Source of the DNA: a virus | Strand: one strand, 5' to 3' | IMG/VR virus record: IMGVR_UViG_3300032322_001765 | Span: 124,001 to 188,000 of that record | Length of the DNA: 64,000 nt | Part shown: one piece after another, positions 10,364 to 19,733 of the stretch | How the letters are laid out: every line of letters starts with the position of its first letter | How positions within the stretch are numbered: the stretch's first letter is position 1 | Notes under the pieces: model-generated | Seen by the model: only the letters and a program-made list of their open reading frames with translations | What the model was told of the DNA's origin: nothing | Database searches by the model: none | Program-made: the position numbers and the translations under genes

Positions 10364-11661
10364 TGTATTCCATTGTAATACCACATTTAAGTGATAGCAA
10401 ATATATAGATACGTGTATAAAATATATTAAAGAAAATAGTAAGTATGATCCTGAGATCATACAAATCGTAGATGAAATAGACGTATATTATGCTTTTAAC
10501 AAAGGCGTCTATCAAGCTAGTAATGATATCGTAGTATTAATGAATGATGATATGATTGTTAGTGAAAATTGGGATGAGTTTATTCCGTTATTTTTGGCAG
10601 AAGATACTTTTCTAACATTTAACGTAGTAGAAGCTAATCCAGGAAAAATGGATGGTCCTGAGTGTATAAAATACGATTGCGGAGATAGTTTAGATAATTT
10701 TAACTATGAAAAGTTTGACCGTTTTGTAAAAGAAAATAAAGATCAAATGCCAATCATACAGTTTAATACGATTGGTTGGTATATGCCTTTTGTAGTAAAT
10801 CGTAAAAGTTTCGTGTCATATCCAAACATTGACAAATTCCCTTTATATGCCAATGATGTGACACTTTTTCATTCAGTTTTACCTAATTTGGGATATAAAG
10901 TTGCATTATTGAATAGTTTCGTGTATCATTTCAGTAGAAAGGGTACCCAACAGTTTTATAAAGAGAAGATTATGAAAAAACGAGCCATATTTACATATAG
11001 TAATCATCAAATAGATGAGAAGATTTCTTATTTACAAAAACAGATGATTAGTAGATACAACACAAACAAGTTGTGCAAGTATGAATATTTGCACTATAAA
11101 AAACCTGATGGAGAAATGACACCCGATCAAGTGATTGAATATGGACTCGATAAATTATTTTACGTAGATAATTATCATACTATCCTAATGTTAGATATAG
11201 ATTGTGTACCATTAAGTACTCATGCACTAGAATATACATTTGAACGTGCGGAACAGGGAGTTTTAATTGGTAATGTTCAACGAAGTAATCATATAGAAAA
11301 CAACAAACATATATATCCAGCTCCTAGTTGTATCGCATTAACAAAAGAAATGTATGAAAAATTAGGTAAACCAAGTTGGAAACCTACAAACAGGGGCGAT
11401 ATAGGAGAAGAACTTTGTTATATTGCAGAGGAAAAAGGCATAGAAATAGAAATGTTTATGCCCAGCAAGTACGAAGAAATACCATATTGGAATACAGATG
11501 AACGCAAGCCTTGGGACTTGCGTGATGGTGATCCGCAATTTGGTATAGGAACTACGTTCGTAGACAAAGATGGCAATGAAATGTTCTATCATTTATTTCA
11601 AAGTAGATTGAATGTGTTCAATCATTTGTTCTTCCTTAAATGTGCGAGTGTGATGCTATGA
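10363..11661 (+). CDS. Glycosyltransferase family 2-like, two-part protein
   Basis: 432 residues. The N-terminus is GT2-like (YSIVIPHLSDSKYIDTCI, then VLMNDDMIVSENWDEFIPLF with a DDD-type metal site). From about residue 225 a second region begins, with TILMLDIDCVPLSTHALEYTF containing a DxD motif and reading like another GT-A-fold domain. It starts by TAATG overlap with the previous gene and ends with an ATGA overlap to the next. The second domain is assigned from the DxD pattern only. Confidence 0.65.
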   Translation: MYSIVIPHLSDSKYIDTCIKYIKENSKYDPEIIQIVDEIDVYYAFNKGVYQASNDIVVLMNDDMIVSENWDEFIPLFLAEDTFLTFNVVEANPGKMDGPECIKYDCGDSLDNFNYEKFDRFVKENKDQMPIIQFNTIGWYMPFVVNRKSFVSYPNIDKFPLYANDVTLFHSVLPNLGYKVALLNSFVYHFSRKGTQQFYKEKIMKKRAIFTYSNHQIDEKISYLQKQMISRYNTNKLCKYEYLHYKKPDGEMTPDQVIEYGLDKLFYVDNYHTILMLDIDCVPLSTHALEYTFERAEQGVLIGNVQRSNHIENNKHIYPAPSCIALTKEMYEKLGKPSWKPTNRGDIGEELCYIAEEKGIEIEMFMPSKYEEIPYWNTDERKPWDLRDGDPQFGIGTTFVDKDGNEMFYHLFQSRLNVFNHLFFLKCASVML

Positions 11662-12341
11662 AAAGTACGAGGGATATATTTTGGAAGTTAAAACTAAAAT
11701 GTCACAAGTGGGAAAACTATTTTGACATTTATGATAAAATAATGCCCAAATATAAAAACACTCATCCTAAAATTTTAGAGGTTGGTGTAGCACACGGTGG
11801 CTCTTTAGAACTGTGGATTAACTATTTTGAAAATGATTTAGATTTGTACGCAGTTGATATAAACAAAGATTTTTTAGGATACAAATTTGATGAAGTAGAA
11901 GTTAATTATAGCTGTGTGGATCAAGGTAGTCAGGAACATTGGGATGCATATTTAAAAGACGATAAAACATTTGATATTATCATCGATGATGGAAGTCATA
12001 TGATGAATGATCAAATTGTAACATTATTGAACTTATTTCCTAAATTGAATAACGGTGGTATGTACATAATAGAAGATACTCATACTAGTTATTGGAGTGA
12101 CTGGGAGGGTGGTTTACATAAACAGGGAACATGTATAGAGTTTTGCAAACAACTAATTGATTTATTACACTCACCTCATATTTCACAGTCAGCACCTCCC
12201 GAACTTGCTAGAGTGTTTAAAGATTTAAAATCTGTAAACTTTTATAATAGTATGATTGTTTTAGAAAAAGAGCATGTAGAGCATCCTGCAAAACCTGCAC
12301 ACAATGAAGAAAGCTGGCACCCCGATTTTAAATGGGGCTAA
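11658..12341 (+). CDS. Class I SAM-dependent methyltransferase (macrocin O-methyltransferase-like)
   Basis: Motif I is ILEVGVAHGGSLELWINYF, followed by LYAVDINKD, IIIDDGSHMMNDQI and GGMYIIEDTHTSYW. This set is typical of the TylF/cephalosporin-hydroxylase-like methyltransferases found in sugar and polyketide clusters. An in-frame ATG lies at 11640, but the ATG at 11658 forms a classic ATGA overlap with the stop of the preceding glycosyltransferase and is preferred (227 residues). Likely methylates a sugar made by this operon. Confidence 0.75.
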   Translation: MKSTRDIFWKLKLKCHKWENYFDIYDKIMPKYKNTHPKILEVGVAHGGSLELWINYFENDLDLYAVDINKDFLGYKFDEVEVNYSCVDQGSQEHWDAYLKDDKTFDIIIDDGSHMMNDQIVTLLNLFPKLNNGGMYIIEDTHTSYWSDWEGGLHKQGTCIEFCKQLIDLLHSPHISQSAPPELARVFKDLKSVNFYNSMIVLEKEHVEHPAKPAHNEESWHPDFKWG

Positions 12342-12343
12342 AC

Positions 12344-13735
12344 ATGGTAAATTTATTAGTAGTATTACAAAGTCATAGTAAATCTAATAATCAAAAACAG
12401 ATTACTAGATATATGTCTAACGATAAAGCTGAAATCAGCTATCGTTGCATTAAATCTTTGATAAAATCATTAAATCATGTTTTAACAGAAAAGCCTAACG
12501 AAGTTAGAATTACACTTCAAATATTAGATGATCATAGTGACAGTAGTTTTTTAGATAAGCTTCAACAATTGATGAAGGACTGTAAGTTTGAGGTAAATCT
12601 AAAACATTTAGACACCTATGGAATAATGCCTAGTATTTTAGCGTGTTATGAGTATGGCAGAGACCATGGAAAAGATTTAGTTTATTTCGCACAGGATGAT
12701 TATCTTTACTATGAAACTTGTATTTTTGAAATGATTGATGCGTATTTTAGGTTTACAGAAAAATCAAAACTTCCTGTATGCATTTATCCTTTTGATGATC
12801 CTTATAGATATGGTATTCCAGTCGATAGACAACCAATGGTTACAGTACATTTAGGAATAAAACGACACTGGAGAACAGCGTTTGGTACAGCAAGTTGTTT
12901 TATGGTAGACCATGCTACACTAATAAAACATTTTGATTTATTTGACGCTATGGGAAATCACCCTGTTAATAATATAATGGAAGATTCAACTATTAACAGA
13001 TTGTTTAGTGAACGAGGATGTCTACTTTTTACTCCCATACCTAGTTTAGCCCTACACGCACAAGCTGACACAGAAAAAGATCCTTATATCGATTGGAAAG
13101 AATTATGGGATCAATTCGCCGAAGATACTAAACAAAATTATAAACATTTATTTCAAACTGATAAAAAAATTGTTTTAAATTTGGGAGCCGGCAGCACTTC
13201 GGTTCATAGACAAACACTATTGTTTAAAGATTACAAAGAATTAACAGTTGATGTTAAAATAGCTGAACCAGATATAGTTGATGATATTGTGACATTGAAC
13301 AATATTCCAGATGAGACTGTAGATGCTTTTTGGGCCTGCCATGTTGTGGAACATGTCTATTATCATAAATTACCAAAAATGTTTAATTCTATGGTAAGAG
13401 TATTAAAAAAAGATGGATTTGGTATTATTCGTGTACCTGACATAGGATCAATCGCACATATGATTGAAGATGATTTGTTTACACCTGTCTATGATAGCAG
13501 TGTCGGACCTATATGTCCGATAGATATTTTATATAGTTCACGTGTCTTAGTTGAAAAGTACGGAGAACCAATGGCACATAAAACAGGATTTACATTAAAA
13601 TCTATGAATAGTATCTTACAGGACTTAAATATAAAAGCTTTCACCAATAAAGTTAATGGTGAAATCGTAGCAATTTTGTTCAAGGATGTAAGTCCTGAAC
13701 ATTTATTTTCAAACCCTAATTTTAAATTTATATGA
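12344..13735 (+). CDS. Glycosyltransferase-like / SAM methyltransferase fusion
   Basis: 463 residues from the ATG just after the preceding stop; an in-frame ATG at 12332 overlaps that stop and is less likely. The N-terminal ~260 residues read like a GT-A protein (NLLVVLQSHSKS, LQILDDHSDSSF, LVYFAQDDYLYYE). The C-terminal part is a methyltransferase (VLNLGAGSTSVHRQTLLF, WACHVVEHVYYH, LKKDGFGIIRVPD). It is the second GT-methyltransferase fusion in the operon, though the order and sequence differ from the first. The last four bases overlap the next gene (ATGA). Confidence 0.65.
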   Translation: MVNLLVVLQSHSKSNNQKQITRYMSNDKAEISYRCIKSLIKSLNHVLTEKPNEVRITLQILDDHSDSSFLDKLQQLMKDCKFEVNLKHLDTYGIMPSILACYEYGRDHGKDLVYFAQDDYLYYETCIFEMIDAYFRFTEKSKLPVCIYPFDDPYRYGIPVDRQPMVTVHLGIKRHWRTAFGTASCFMVDHATLIKHFDLFDAMGNHPVNNIMEDSTINRLFSERGCLLFTPIPSLALHAQADTEKDPYIDWKELWDQFAEDTKQNYKHLFQTDKKIVLNLGAGSTSVHRQTLLFKDYKELTVDVKIAEPDIVDDIVTLNNIPDETVDAFWACHVVEHVYYHKLPKMFNSMVRVLKKDGFGIIRVPDIGSIAHMIEDDLFTPVYDSSVGPICPIDILYSSRVLVEKYGEPMAHKTGFTLKSMNSILQDLNIKAFTNKVNGEIVAILFKDVSPEHLFSNPNFKFI

Positions 13736-14127
13736 AAAAAATATTTATAAACGGCACATTCGACATTTTGCATAGAGGCCATTTAGAGTTATTGAACTAT
13801 GCTAGAAATTTAGGAGATGAATTAAGCGTAGCTATAGATAGTGATGCCCGAGTCAAAAAACTTAAAGGTAAAGACAGACCAATTAATAGTCAAGAAGAAA
13901 GAGCATTGATGTTAATAAATCTAAAAGCAGTAGATAAAGTGTATCTGTTTGATACTGACAAAGATTTAGTAAAATTAATTAGTGAACATGACGTTATGGT
14001 TAAGGGATCCGATTATAAAGATAAAAAAATAATTGGACAAGATGAATGCAAAGAATTAGTATTTTTTGAATATATAGATGGATACAGTACAACAGAAAAA
14101 ATTCAAGATATTACTACTAGGGGATAA
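13732..14127 (+). CDS. RfaE/HldE C-terminal-type nucleotidyltransferase (heptose-1-phosphate adenylyltransferase-like)
   Basis: 131 residues, a full cytidylyltransferase-like domain: FINGTFDILHRGHLELLNYAR with the HxGH signature, then DRPINSQEERALML, KGSDYKDKKIIGQDE and STTEKI. The last motif corresponds to the STT.I end of RfaE domain II. In bacteria this domain adenylates D-glycero-beta-D-manno-heptose 1-phosphate. The gene overlaps the kinase gene that follows by 50 nt, so both domains of the usually fused HldE enzyme are present as separate genes in reversed order. Confidence 0.75.
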   Translation: MKKIFINGTFDILHRGHLELLNYARNLGDELSVAIDSDARVKKLKGKDRPINSQEERALMLINLKAVDKVYLFDTDKDLVKLISEHDVMVKGSDYKDKKIIGQDECKELVFFEYIDGYSTTEKIQDITTRG

Positions 14128-14830
14128 TGGTATTGATCAATATCAATATGGAACGGTGACGAGAATTAGTCCTGAAGCTCCTGTACCTGTATTGAATTAT
14201 ACACATACTGTAACCAAACCTGGCATGGCAGCTAATGTTAAGGACAATCTTGAAAAACTAAACTGCCAAGTTGAATTCATTCATGGGATAAAAACGTCTA
14301 TTAAAACTAGAGTTATAGATAGCAAAACCAAACATCATTTAATTAGGATAGATCAGGATTCTCCGAGTAAAGTGATTAAGATAGATTACAAAAGCCTATC
14401 ACAATATGATGCAATAATAATCAGTGACTATAATAAAGGATCAATTGAATATGAAACAATCGAAAAAGTTCGTGAAAACTATGATGGTCCTATTTTTGTT
14501 GACACAAAAAAAACAGATTTAGTTAGATGTGAGGGATGTTATGTCAAAATCAATCAATCAGAGTTTGAGGCAGCAAAAACATATCCCACAGATTTAATAG
14601 TTACGAACGGAGATAAAGGTGTTAAATATAAAAATCAAACATTTAAAATTCCTAAAATAGAAGCTTTTGATGTTTGTGGAGCCGGAGATACGTTTTTAGC
14701 ATCTCTTGCTTATAAGTATTGCGAAACTAAAGATATTATTGCTTCCATAAATTTTGCTATAAAAGCAGCAAATGTCACAATCCAGCATATAGGTGTTTAC
14801 AGTCCAACATTAGAAGAAATAGAAAAATAA
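14078..14830 (+). CDS. PfkB-family heptose-7-phosphate kinase-like protein (HldE N-terminal domain homologue)
   Basis: 250 residues. The start at 14078 lies inside the preceding gene but is needed to include the first strand, KILLLGDNGIDQYQYGTV, which corresponds to the conserved RfaE kinase N-terminus. ISPEAPVPVL and MAANVKDNLEKLN follow, then the C-terminal catalytic motif DVCGAGDTFLASLAYKY. RfaE kinases are usually longer (about 310-320 residues), so this is a compact form. Together with the adjacent nucleotidyltransferase it would make an ADP-heptose-like donor for the upstream glycosyltransferases. Confidence 0.75.
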   Translation: MDTVQQKKFKILLLGDNGIDQYQYGTVTRISPEAPVPVLNYTHTVTKPGMAANVKDNLEKLNCQVEFIHGIKTSIKTRVIDSKTKHHLIRIDQDSPSKVIKIDYKSLSQYDAIIISDYNKGSIEYETIEKVRENYDGPIFVDTKKTDLVRCEGCYVKINQSEFEAAKTYPTDLIVTNGDKGVKYKNQTFKIPKIEAFDVCGAGDTFLASLAYKYCETKDIIASINFAIKAANVTIQHIGVYSPTLEEIEK

Positions 14831-14831
14831 T

Positions 14832-15209
14832 ATGACAAGACTAGAAGGTTATGTAGAAAAAGGTTGGGGCCATGAATTAATATGGGCTACCAACGATCAG
14901 TACTGTGGGAAGTTATTGAAATTTAACACAGGTGCAAAATTTAGTATGCATTTTCATGCTAAAAAAGATGAATCTTGGTATGTATTAGATGGGTCGTTTA
15001 TCGTTAAAGTTATTGACACTAACAATGCCAACATGCACGAATGTAAACTTGAGCAAGGTATGACATGGAGAAATCTACCATTAGTGCCTCATCAAATAGA
15101 GTGCATTGAAGCAGGAACTATTATTGAAGTTAGTACTCCAGATAGTGTAGAAGATAATTTTAGAGTAATGCCAGGAGACAGTCAAAAAAATGAATATATT
15201 CCAAACTGA
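14832..15209 (+). CDS. Cupin-domain protein (phosphomannose isomerase-like)
   Basis: 125 residues, a single cupin barrel: GWGHELIWATNDQYCGKLL, then KFSMHFHAKKDESWYVLDG (metal ligands HxH and E), and the second cupin motif LVPHQIECIEAGTIIEVSTP. Related to the type II mannose-6-phosphate isomerase C-terminal barrel and to sugar-epimerase-like cupins of heptose and LPS clusters. It starts 1 nt after the kinase gene and overlaps the next gene by 20 nt. Exact reaction unknown. Confidence 0.7.
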   Translation: MTRLEGYVEKGWGHELIWATNDQYCGKLLKFNTGAKFSMHFHAKKDESWYVLDGSFIVKVIDTNNANMHECKLEQGMTWRNLPLVPHQIECIEAGTIIEVSTPDSVEDNFRVMPGDSQKNEYIPN

Positions 15210-15624
15210 CTACGACACAAGATTACAGGATTGGTATAATCTTAAACAATCGTCTAGGGAGTTAGATATACTTGAAAAGTGTGTAAAGATTGATAATTGG
15301 TGGCAAAAAGCACCTTTAGTAAACCGTTATTTACATACAATGGATACAGATTCTTGGCCTGATCCTTGGGAACTTTTGGTAGAAAATACCTACTGTGAAG
15401 TTGCAAGAGCGTTAGGAATGTGTTATACTTTATACATGACCGGCGTTAATGATATAGAAATGGTTGAAGCAACAGATAATTTAGGTAATGATGTGGTATT
15501 AGTCCTAATCGACAGTGCAAAATATATACTTAATTATTGGCCCGACACGGTAGTAAATAACTGTCTACAAGACTTTCGTATCAATCGAACAGTCAACATA
15601 CAAACACTCTTACAAAAATTATAA
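15190..15624 (+). CDS. Conserved-looking hypothetical protein
   Basis: 144 residues, not recognised. Rich in Trp, Asp and Tyr (NWWQKAPLVNRYLHTMDTDSWPDPWELL, CEVARALGMCYTLYM, ILNYWPDTVVNNC), soluble, with no signal peptide or transmembrane segment. Its start overlaps the cupin gene by 20 nt and it ends 10 nt before nrdA, so it closes the glycan operon or bridges it to the nucleotide genes. Confidence 0.6.
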   Translation: MNIFQTDYDTRLQDWYNLKQSSRELDILEKCVKIDNWWQKAPLVNRYLHTMDTDSWPDPWELLVENTYCEVARALGMCYTLYMTGVNDIEMVEATDNLGNDVVLVLIDSAKYILNYWPDTVVNNCLQDFRINRTVNIQTLLQKL

Positions 15625-15634
15625 TAGGTAAAAT

Positions 15635-17968
15635 ATGAATAATATCACAGTCATCAAACGCAGCGGAGAAATAGTACCATTAGATATAAGCAAAATTCAA
15701 AGACAAGTGCAATATGGATGCAGAGGAATCGAACATGTTAGTCCTAGCATGATTGAAATTAAAGCGCAAATAGAATTGCATGACGGCATTAGCACAGAAA
15801 CAATTGATGAATTATTGCTTAAGGCAATGGTTGATTTGATTGATGAAACAGAAAATCCTGACATAAACCATGTCAATTATCAGTATGTAGCAGGAAGACA
15901 AAAAGTAAGTATGTTACGTAAAGAGGTTTATGGTATATATTCTCCACCGCCATTGTATGAGATTGTAAAGAAAAATATTGAATTAGGAATGTATACTCCT
16001 GAGTTGTTAGAATGGTATACAAAAGAAGAATGGGATATTATTGACTTATTCATTGACCACAGCAAGGACGAAAATTATACCTATGCGGCTATCGCACAAT
16101 TGGCAGAAAAGTACTTAGTTCAGAACCGTGCTACTGGTCAAATCTATGAAACACCGCAAGTAAGATATGCTATTGCCGCAGCAACAGCATTTCATAACGA
16201 ACCAAAGGAGAAACGATTAAAATATGTTAAAGAATATTACGAATGCGCTAGTGACGGGCATTTCACGTTGGCTACCCCTGTGTTGGCGGGTCTTGGCACA
16301 ACTACAAAACAGTTTAGTAGTTGTGTCCTTATTAGTAGTGATGATACTCTTGATTCAATTTTTGCAGCTGGTGAAATGATGGCAAAATATGCTAGCAAAC
16401 GTGCTGGCATAGGATTAGAGATTGGGCGTATTCGTCCAGTAGGTGCCCCTATTCGTAATGGTGAAATCAAACATACAGGCATGATTCCTTTCTTAAAGAA
16501 ATGGTTTGGTGACTTACGTAGTTGTAGTCAAGGTGGTGTGCGTAATGCAAGTTGCACAGTTACCTTTCCTGTATGGCATTATCAGTTTGAAGATTTAATT
16601 GTACTTAAAAATAATCAAGGAACAGAAGAAACACGTGTTCGTCAAATGGATTATAGTGTAGTAATTAATAAAATGTTTTGGAATCGTTTTAAAAACAATG
16701 AAAACATTACACTGTTCGATCCTCATGAGGTACCTGATTTATACGAAGCGTTTTATAGAGATTCAGAAGAATTTGAAAAACTCTATAAAATGTATGAGCA
16801 TAAGAAAAATATAAAGAAAAAAGTATTACCTGCAGTAGAGATTATCAAAAATGGTATACTGAAAGAAAGAACAGATACCGGTCGTATCTATATGGTTTTT
16901 ATTGATAACGTCATAAATCAAGGCCCATTCGATACTAAATTAGATCCTATCTATCAAAGTAATCTCTGCCAAGAAATATTGTTACCTACCCGACCATTTC
17001 AAAGAATTGAAGATGTGAACGGTAGAATAGCACTTTGCACACTTGGTAGTATTAATTGGGGAGCATTTAAAACTCCGCAAGAGATGCGCAAAGCATGTAG
17101 AGTCTTAGTCAGAAGTTTAAGTAATCTTTTAGGATATCAAGATTTCTTAAGTGTACAAAGCAAATTAGCAAATGAAGATTTTGAGCCACTAGGTGTGGGT
17201 ATTACAAATCTTGCTTATTGGCATGCAAAGCGTAACATGAAATATGGACAGGAAGATAGTTTAGCAGAAGTAAAACGTTGGATAGAACATCAGGCTTACT
17301 ACTTGACAGAAATGAGTGTTGAACTAGCACAAGAGCGCGGACCATGTAAATTGAGTGGTCAAACATATTATGGTAAAGGCATATTCCCTTGGGAAAGACG
17401 CAACAAAGGGGTCGATGAACTCACTAACTTTGCACCTAGTACAAACTTAGATTGGGAAGCATTAAGAACTAAACTGTTACAATATGGTATTAGAAATGCT
17501 ACACTAATGGCTATTGCACCTGTCGAGAGTTCCAGTGTTGTACTAAACAGCACGAATGGTATTGAATTACCAATGGAATTAATTAGTGTAAAAGAAAGCA
17601 AAGCAGGTAGCTTTGTACAAGTAGTTCCTGAATATAAGCGTTTAAAAAATCGGTATCAATTAATGTGGGAACAAAAAGATTGCGTAGACTATTTGAAAAC
17701 AAGTGCTGTCTTAGCTGCATACATAGACCAAAGCATTAGTACAAATACTTTTTACAATCCTGCATTTTACAATGGTAAAGTGCCAGGCACACTAATTGCT
17801 AAAAATTTGATGCTAGCATACAAGTGGGGAATAAAAACAATATATTATAGCCTCATTAATAAAGTTGGTGCTAAAGCAAATTTAAGTGAAGAACAAAATA
17901 ACGTAGTATATTTTCAAAGTCCTAAAGAAACAGAGGACGAAGAATATTGCGAGAGTTGCGTTCTATAA
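15635..17968 (+). CDS. nrdA: Ribonucleoside-diphosphate reductase large subunit (class Ia)
   Basis: 777 residues, full length. The N-terminal ~90 residues form an ATP-cone (TVIKRSGEIVPLDISKI). The catalytic barrel carries FSSCVLISSDDTLDSI (first redox Cys), SNLCQEILLPT (radical Cys with the N and E neighbours) and CTLGSINWG (second redox Cys). The radical-transfer tyrosine pair is in IKTIYYS and the C-terminal redox pair is CESC. It reduces ribonucleotides for phage DNA synthesis with NrdB and is re-reduced by the glutaredoxin encoded downstream. Its stop overlaps the next start (TAATG). Confidence 0.97.
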   Translation: MNNITVIKRSGEIVPLDISKIQRQVQYGCRGIEHVSPSMIEIKAQIELHDGISTETIDELLLKAMVDLIDETENPDINHVNYQYVAGRQKVSMLRKEVYGIYSPPPLYEIVKKNIELGMYTPELLEWYTKEEWDIIDLFIDHSKDENYTYAAIAQLAEKYLVQNRATGQIYETPQVRYAIAAATAFHNEPKEKRLKYVKEYYECASDGHFTLATPVLAGLGTTTKQFSSCVLISSDDTLDSIFAAGEMMAKYASKRAGIGLEIGRIRPVGAPIRNGEIKHTGMIPFLKKWFGDLRSCSQGGVRNASCTVTFPVWHYQFEDLIVLKNNQGTEETRVRQMDYSVVINKMFWNRFKNNENITLFDPHEVPDLYEAFYRDSEEFEKLYKMYEHKKNIKKKVLPAVEIIKNGILKERTDTGRIYMVFIDNVINQGPFDTKLDPIYQSNLCQEILLPTRPFQRIEDVNGRIALCTLGSINWGAFKTPQEMRKACRVLVRSLSNLLGYQDFLSVQSKLANEDFEPLGVGITNLAYWHAKRNMKYGQEDSLAEVKRWIEHQAYYLTEMSVELAQERGPCKLSGQTYYGKGIFPWERRNKGVDELTNFAPSTNLDWEALRTKLLQYGIRNATLMAIAPVESSSVVLNSTNGIELPMELISVKESKAGSFVQVVPEYKRLKNRYQLMWEQKDCVDYLKTSAVLAAYIDQSISTNTFYNPAFYNGKVPGTLIAKNLMLAYKWGIKTIYYSLINKVGAKANLSEEQNNVVYFQSPKETEDEEYCESCVL

Positions 17969-18615
17969 TGGCGCATTTAGTTGCTAACCTCCCACCAGTG
18001 CATTGTTATATTCGTAAAGAATTCCTTTATGATTTTACTAAAGGGTTCGGCGAATATGAACCATGTATTTGGATTACAATAAAAAGTATTCGTGGACAAG
18101 CGTTTCGTATTGAAGCCTATTTACCTAACTATGGAGCTTTGTATGACAAGTTGCCACTTAATGCGTTTGTAAGTAGAACAGATAATTTAGATGCCGATAA
18201 ATTCTTACCCTTAGACACATTACAAATATGGGATTGTTTTAGTTATGATTTTACTGTAATACAAAAGGCATTTTTAAAAAACTTAACAGCTAAATTTTAC
18301 GCTAAGGATAAACAATTTTATTCAGGTAATTACTTATTCACAGTTGATCATTGCAGCCCAGACACAAATATAATTGATACAAGTTACAGTGAATATCCTG
18401 AGGATCACAAAAGTTTTAATTTTATAGAATTAGACAATGGACAATATGCAGCACAACCAAATAACAGATGTATTTTCTTAGATGCAGCAAGTAATCCAAA
18501 TACATTGTTATTTCCTGATTTTATAGTATGCTCTAAAAAATATGTAGTAGAAACCAATCCTAAATGGAGTTTAGGAGACACAAACACAGTTATGTATGAA
18601 AAGGTAGAAAAATGA
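17968..18615 (+). CDS. Hypothetical protein encoded between nrdA and nrdB
   Basis: 215 residues starting at the ATG of the TAATG overlap with nrdA; an in-frame ATG 21 nt upstream is inside nrdA and disfavoured. Contains MAHLVANLPPVHCYIRKEFLYDF, IWITIKSIRGQAFRIEAYLPNYGALYDKLPL and CSPDTNIIDTSYSEYPEDHKSFNFIELDNGQYAAQPNNRC. No known enzyme motif seen. Overlaps nrdB by ATGA. Position and tight coupling suggest a phage-specific protein co-expressed with RNR, but no function can be read from sequence. Confidence 0.75.
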   Translation: MAHLVANLPPVHCYIRKEFLYDFTKGFGEYEPCIWITIKSIRGQAFRIEAYLPNYGALYDKLPLNAFVSRTDNLDADKFLPLDTLQIWDCFSYDFTVIQKAFLKNLTAKFYAKDKQFYSGNYLFTVDHCSPDTNIIDTSYSEYPEDHKSFNFIELDNGQYAAQPNNRCIFLDAASNPNTLLFPDFIVCSKKYVVETNPKWSLGDTNTVMYEKVEK

Positions 18616-19712
18616 GTAAACAACAATATGATATAGGTAAAAAGGTAAATTATTTACAAAGAAATATGTTTTTGGATATAGAAGGGCCTGTCACAGTGCA
18701 GCGTTTTGAAGAAGTTAAATATCCAAAGATTGCAAAGTATGAAGAAACTGCACGTGGTTTCTTTTGGGTGCCAGAAGAAATTAGTTTGACTAAAGACAAG
18801 ATAGACCATAAAGAAGCAAGTGATACAGTAAAGCATATTTTCACAAGCAATTTATTACGTCAAACAGCACTCGACAGTATTCAAGGTCGTGCGCCTGCAC
18901 AAGTATTTGGTCCAGTAATTAGTGTACCGGAACTTGAAGCATTAGTGAATAACTGGAGTTTCTTTGAAACTAATATTCACAGTAAATCATATTCCCACAT
19001 TATTCGTAATGTATATGGAGTACCAAAAGAAGAATTCAATAAGATACACGACACAAAAGAAATTGTTGAAATGGCATCAAATGTAGGTGAGTATTATGAC
19101 AAACTACATCAACTTAACTGTAGCAAAGAAACAGGAGCTATGGTATCAGAAGATGATCACATTAAAGCTATTTGGTTAGCACTAAATGCAAGTTACGCAC
19201 TTGAGGCATTGCGCTTTATGGTTAGTTTTGCTACAAGTCTTGCGATGGTAGAAAATAAAATATTCATTGGTAATGGTAATATCATAAGTCTTATTTTACA
19301 AGACGAATTACTACATACCGAATGGACAGCATATTTAATTAATCAAGTAGTAAAAGATGATCACAGATTTGCAAAAGCAAAACTAGACTGTGAAAAAGAA
19401 GTTTATGAAATGTATCTTAGCGTCATTAAAGAAGAAAAACAATGGGCAGAATATTTGTTTAGTAAGGGCGTAGTAATTGGACTAAACAGCGATATTCTTA
19501 AGGACTTTGTTGACTTCACAGCTTTTAATCGGTTGAAAGACATAGGCATTAAATATTTAGAGAATCATCCAAAAAGCAGTCCTATTCCTTGGTTCAGTAA
19601 GCACGTGAACATAAACAAGAAACAGGTAGCTTTGCAAGAGAATGAATCTACTAACTACGTTATTGGAGTTATGTCTGACGAGGTTAGTTTAGAAGAACTA
19701 CCTGTACTATAA
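18612..19712 (+). CDS. nrdB: Ribonucleoside-diphosphate reductase small subunit (R2)
   Basis: 366 residues. R2 signatures are LLRQTALDSIQGRAP (first Asp ligand), NWSFFETNIHSKSYSHI (first-helix Glu/His and the radical Tyr), YALEALRFMVSFA (second Glu) and LQDELLHTEW (third Glu and second His). The C-terminus ends in acidic residues followed by PVL, consistent with docking to NrdA. Odd feature: the ExxH segment reads E-T-N-I-H, one residue longer than the E-T-I-H of E. coli R2. Translationally coupled by ATGA to the preceding gene. Confidence 0.96.
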   Translation: MSKQQYDIGKKVNYLQRNMFLDIEGPVTVQRFEEVKYPKIAKYEETARGFFWVPEEISLTKDKIDHKEASDTVKHIFTSNLLRQTALDSIQGRAPAQVFGPVISVPELEALVNNWSFFETNIHSKSYSHIIRNVYGVPKEEFNKIHDTKEIVEMASNVGEYYDKLHQLNCSKETGAMVSEDDHIKAIWLALNASYALEALRFMVSFATSLAMVENKIFIGNGNIISLILQDELLHTEWTAYLINQVVKDDHRFAKAKLDCEKEVYEMYLSVIKEEKQWAEYLFSKGVVIGLNSDILKDFVDFTAFNRLKDIGIKYLENHPKSSPIPWFSKHVNINKKQVALQENESTNYVIGVMSDEVSLEELPVL

Positions 19713-19733
19713 AAAATAATAAAGGGGAGAAGT

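Noticed and set aside
18612-19712. Metal-free (class Ie) NrdB
   Set aside because: The Asp, Glu and His ligands remain apart from one inserted residue, whereas class Ie lacks several ligands.
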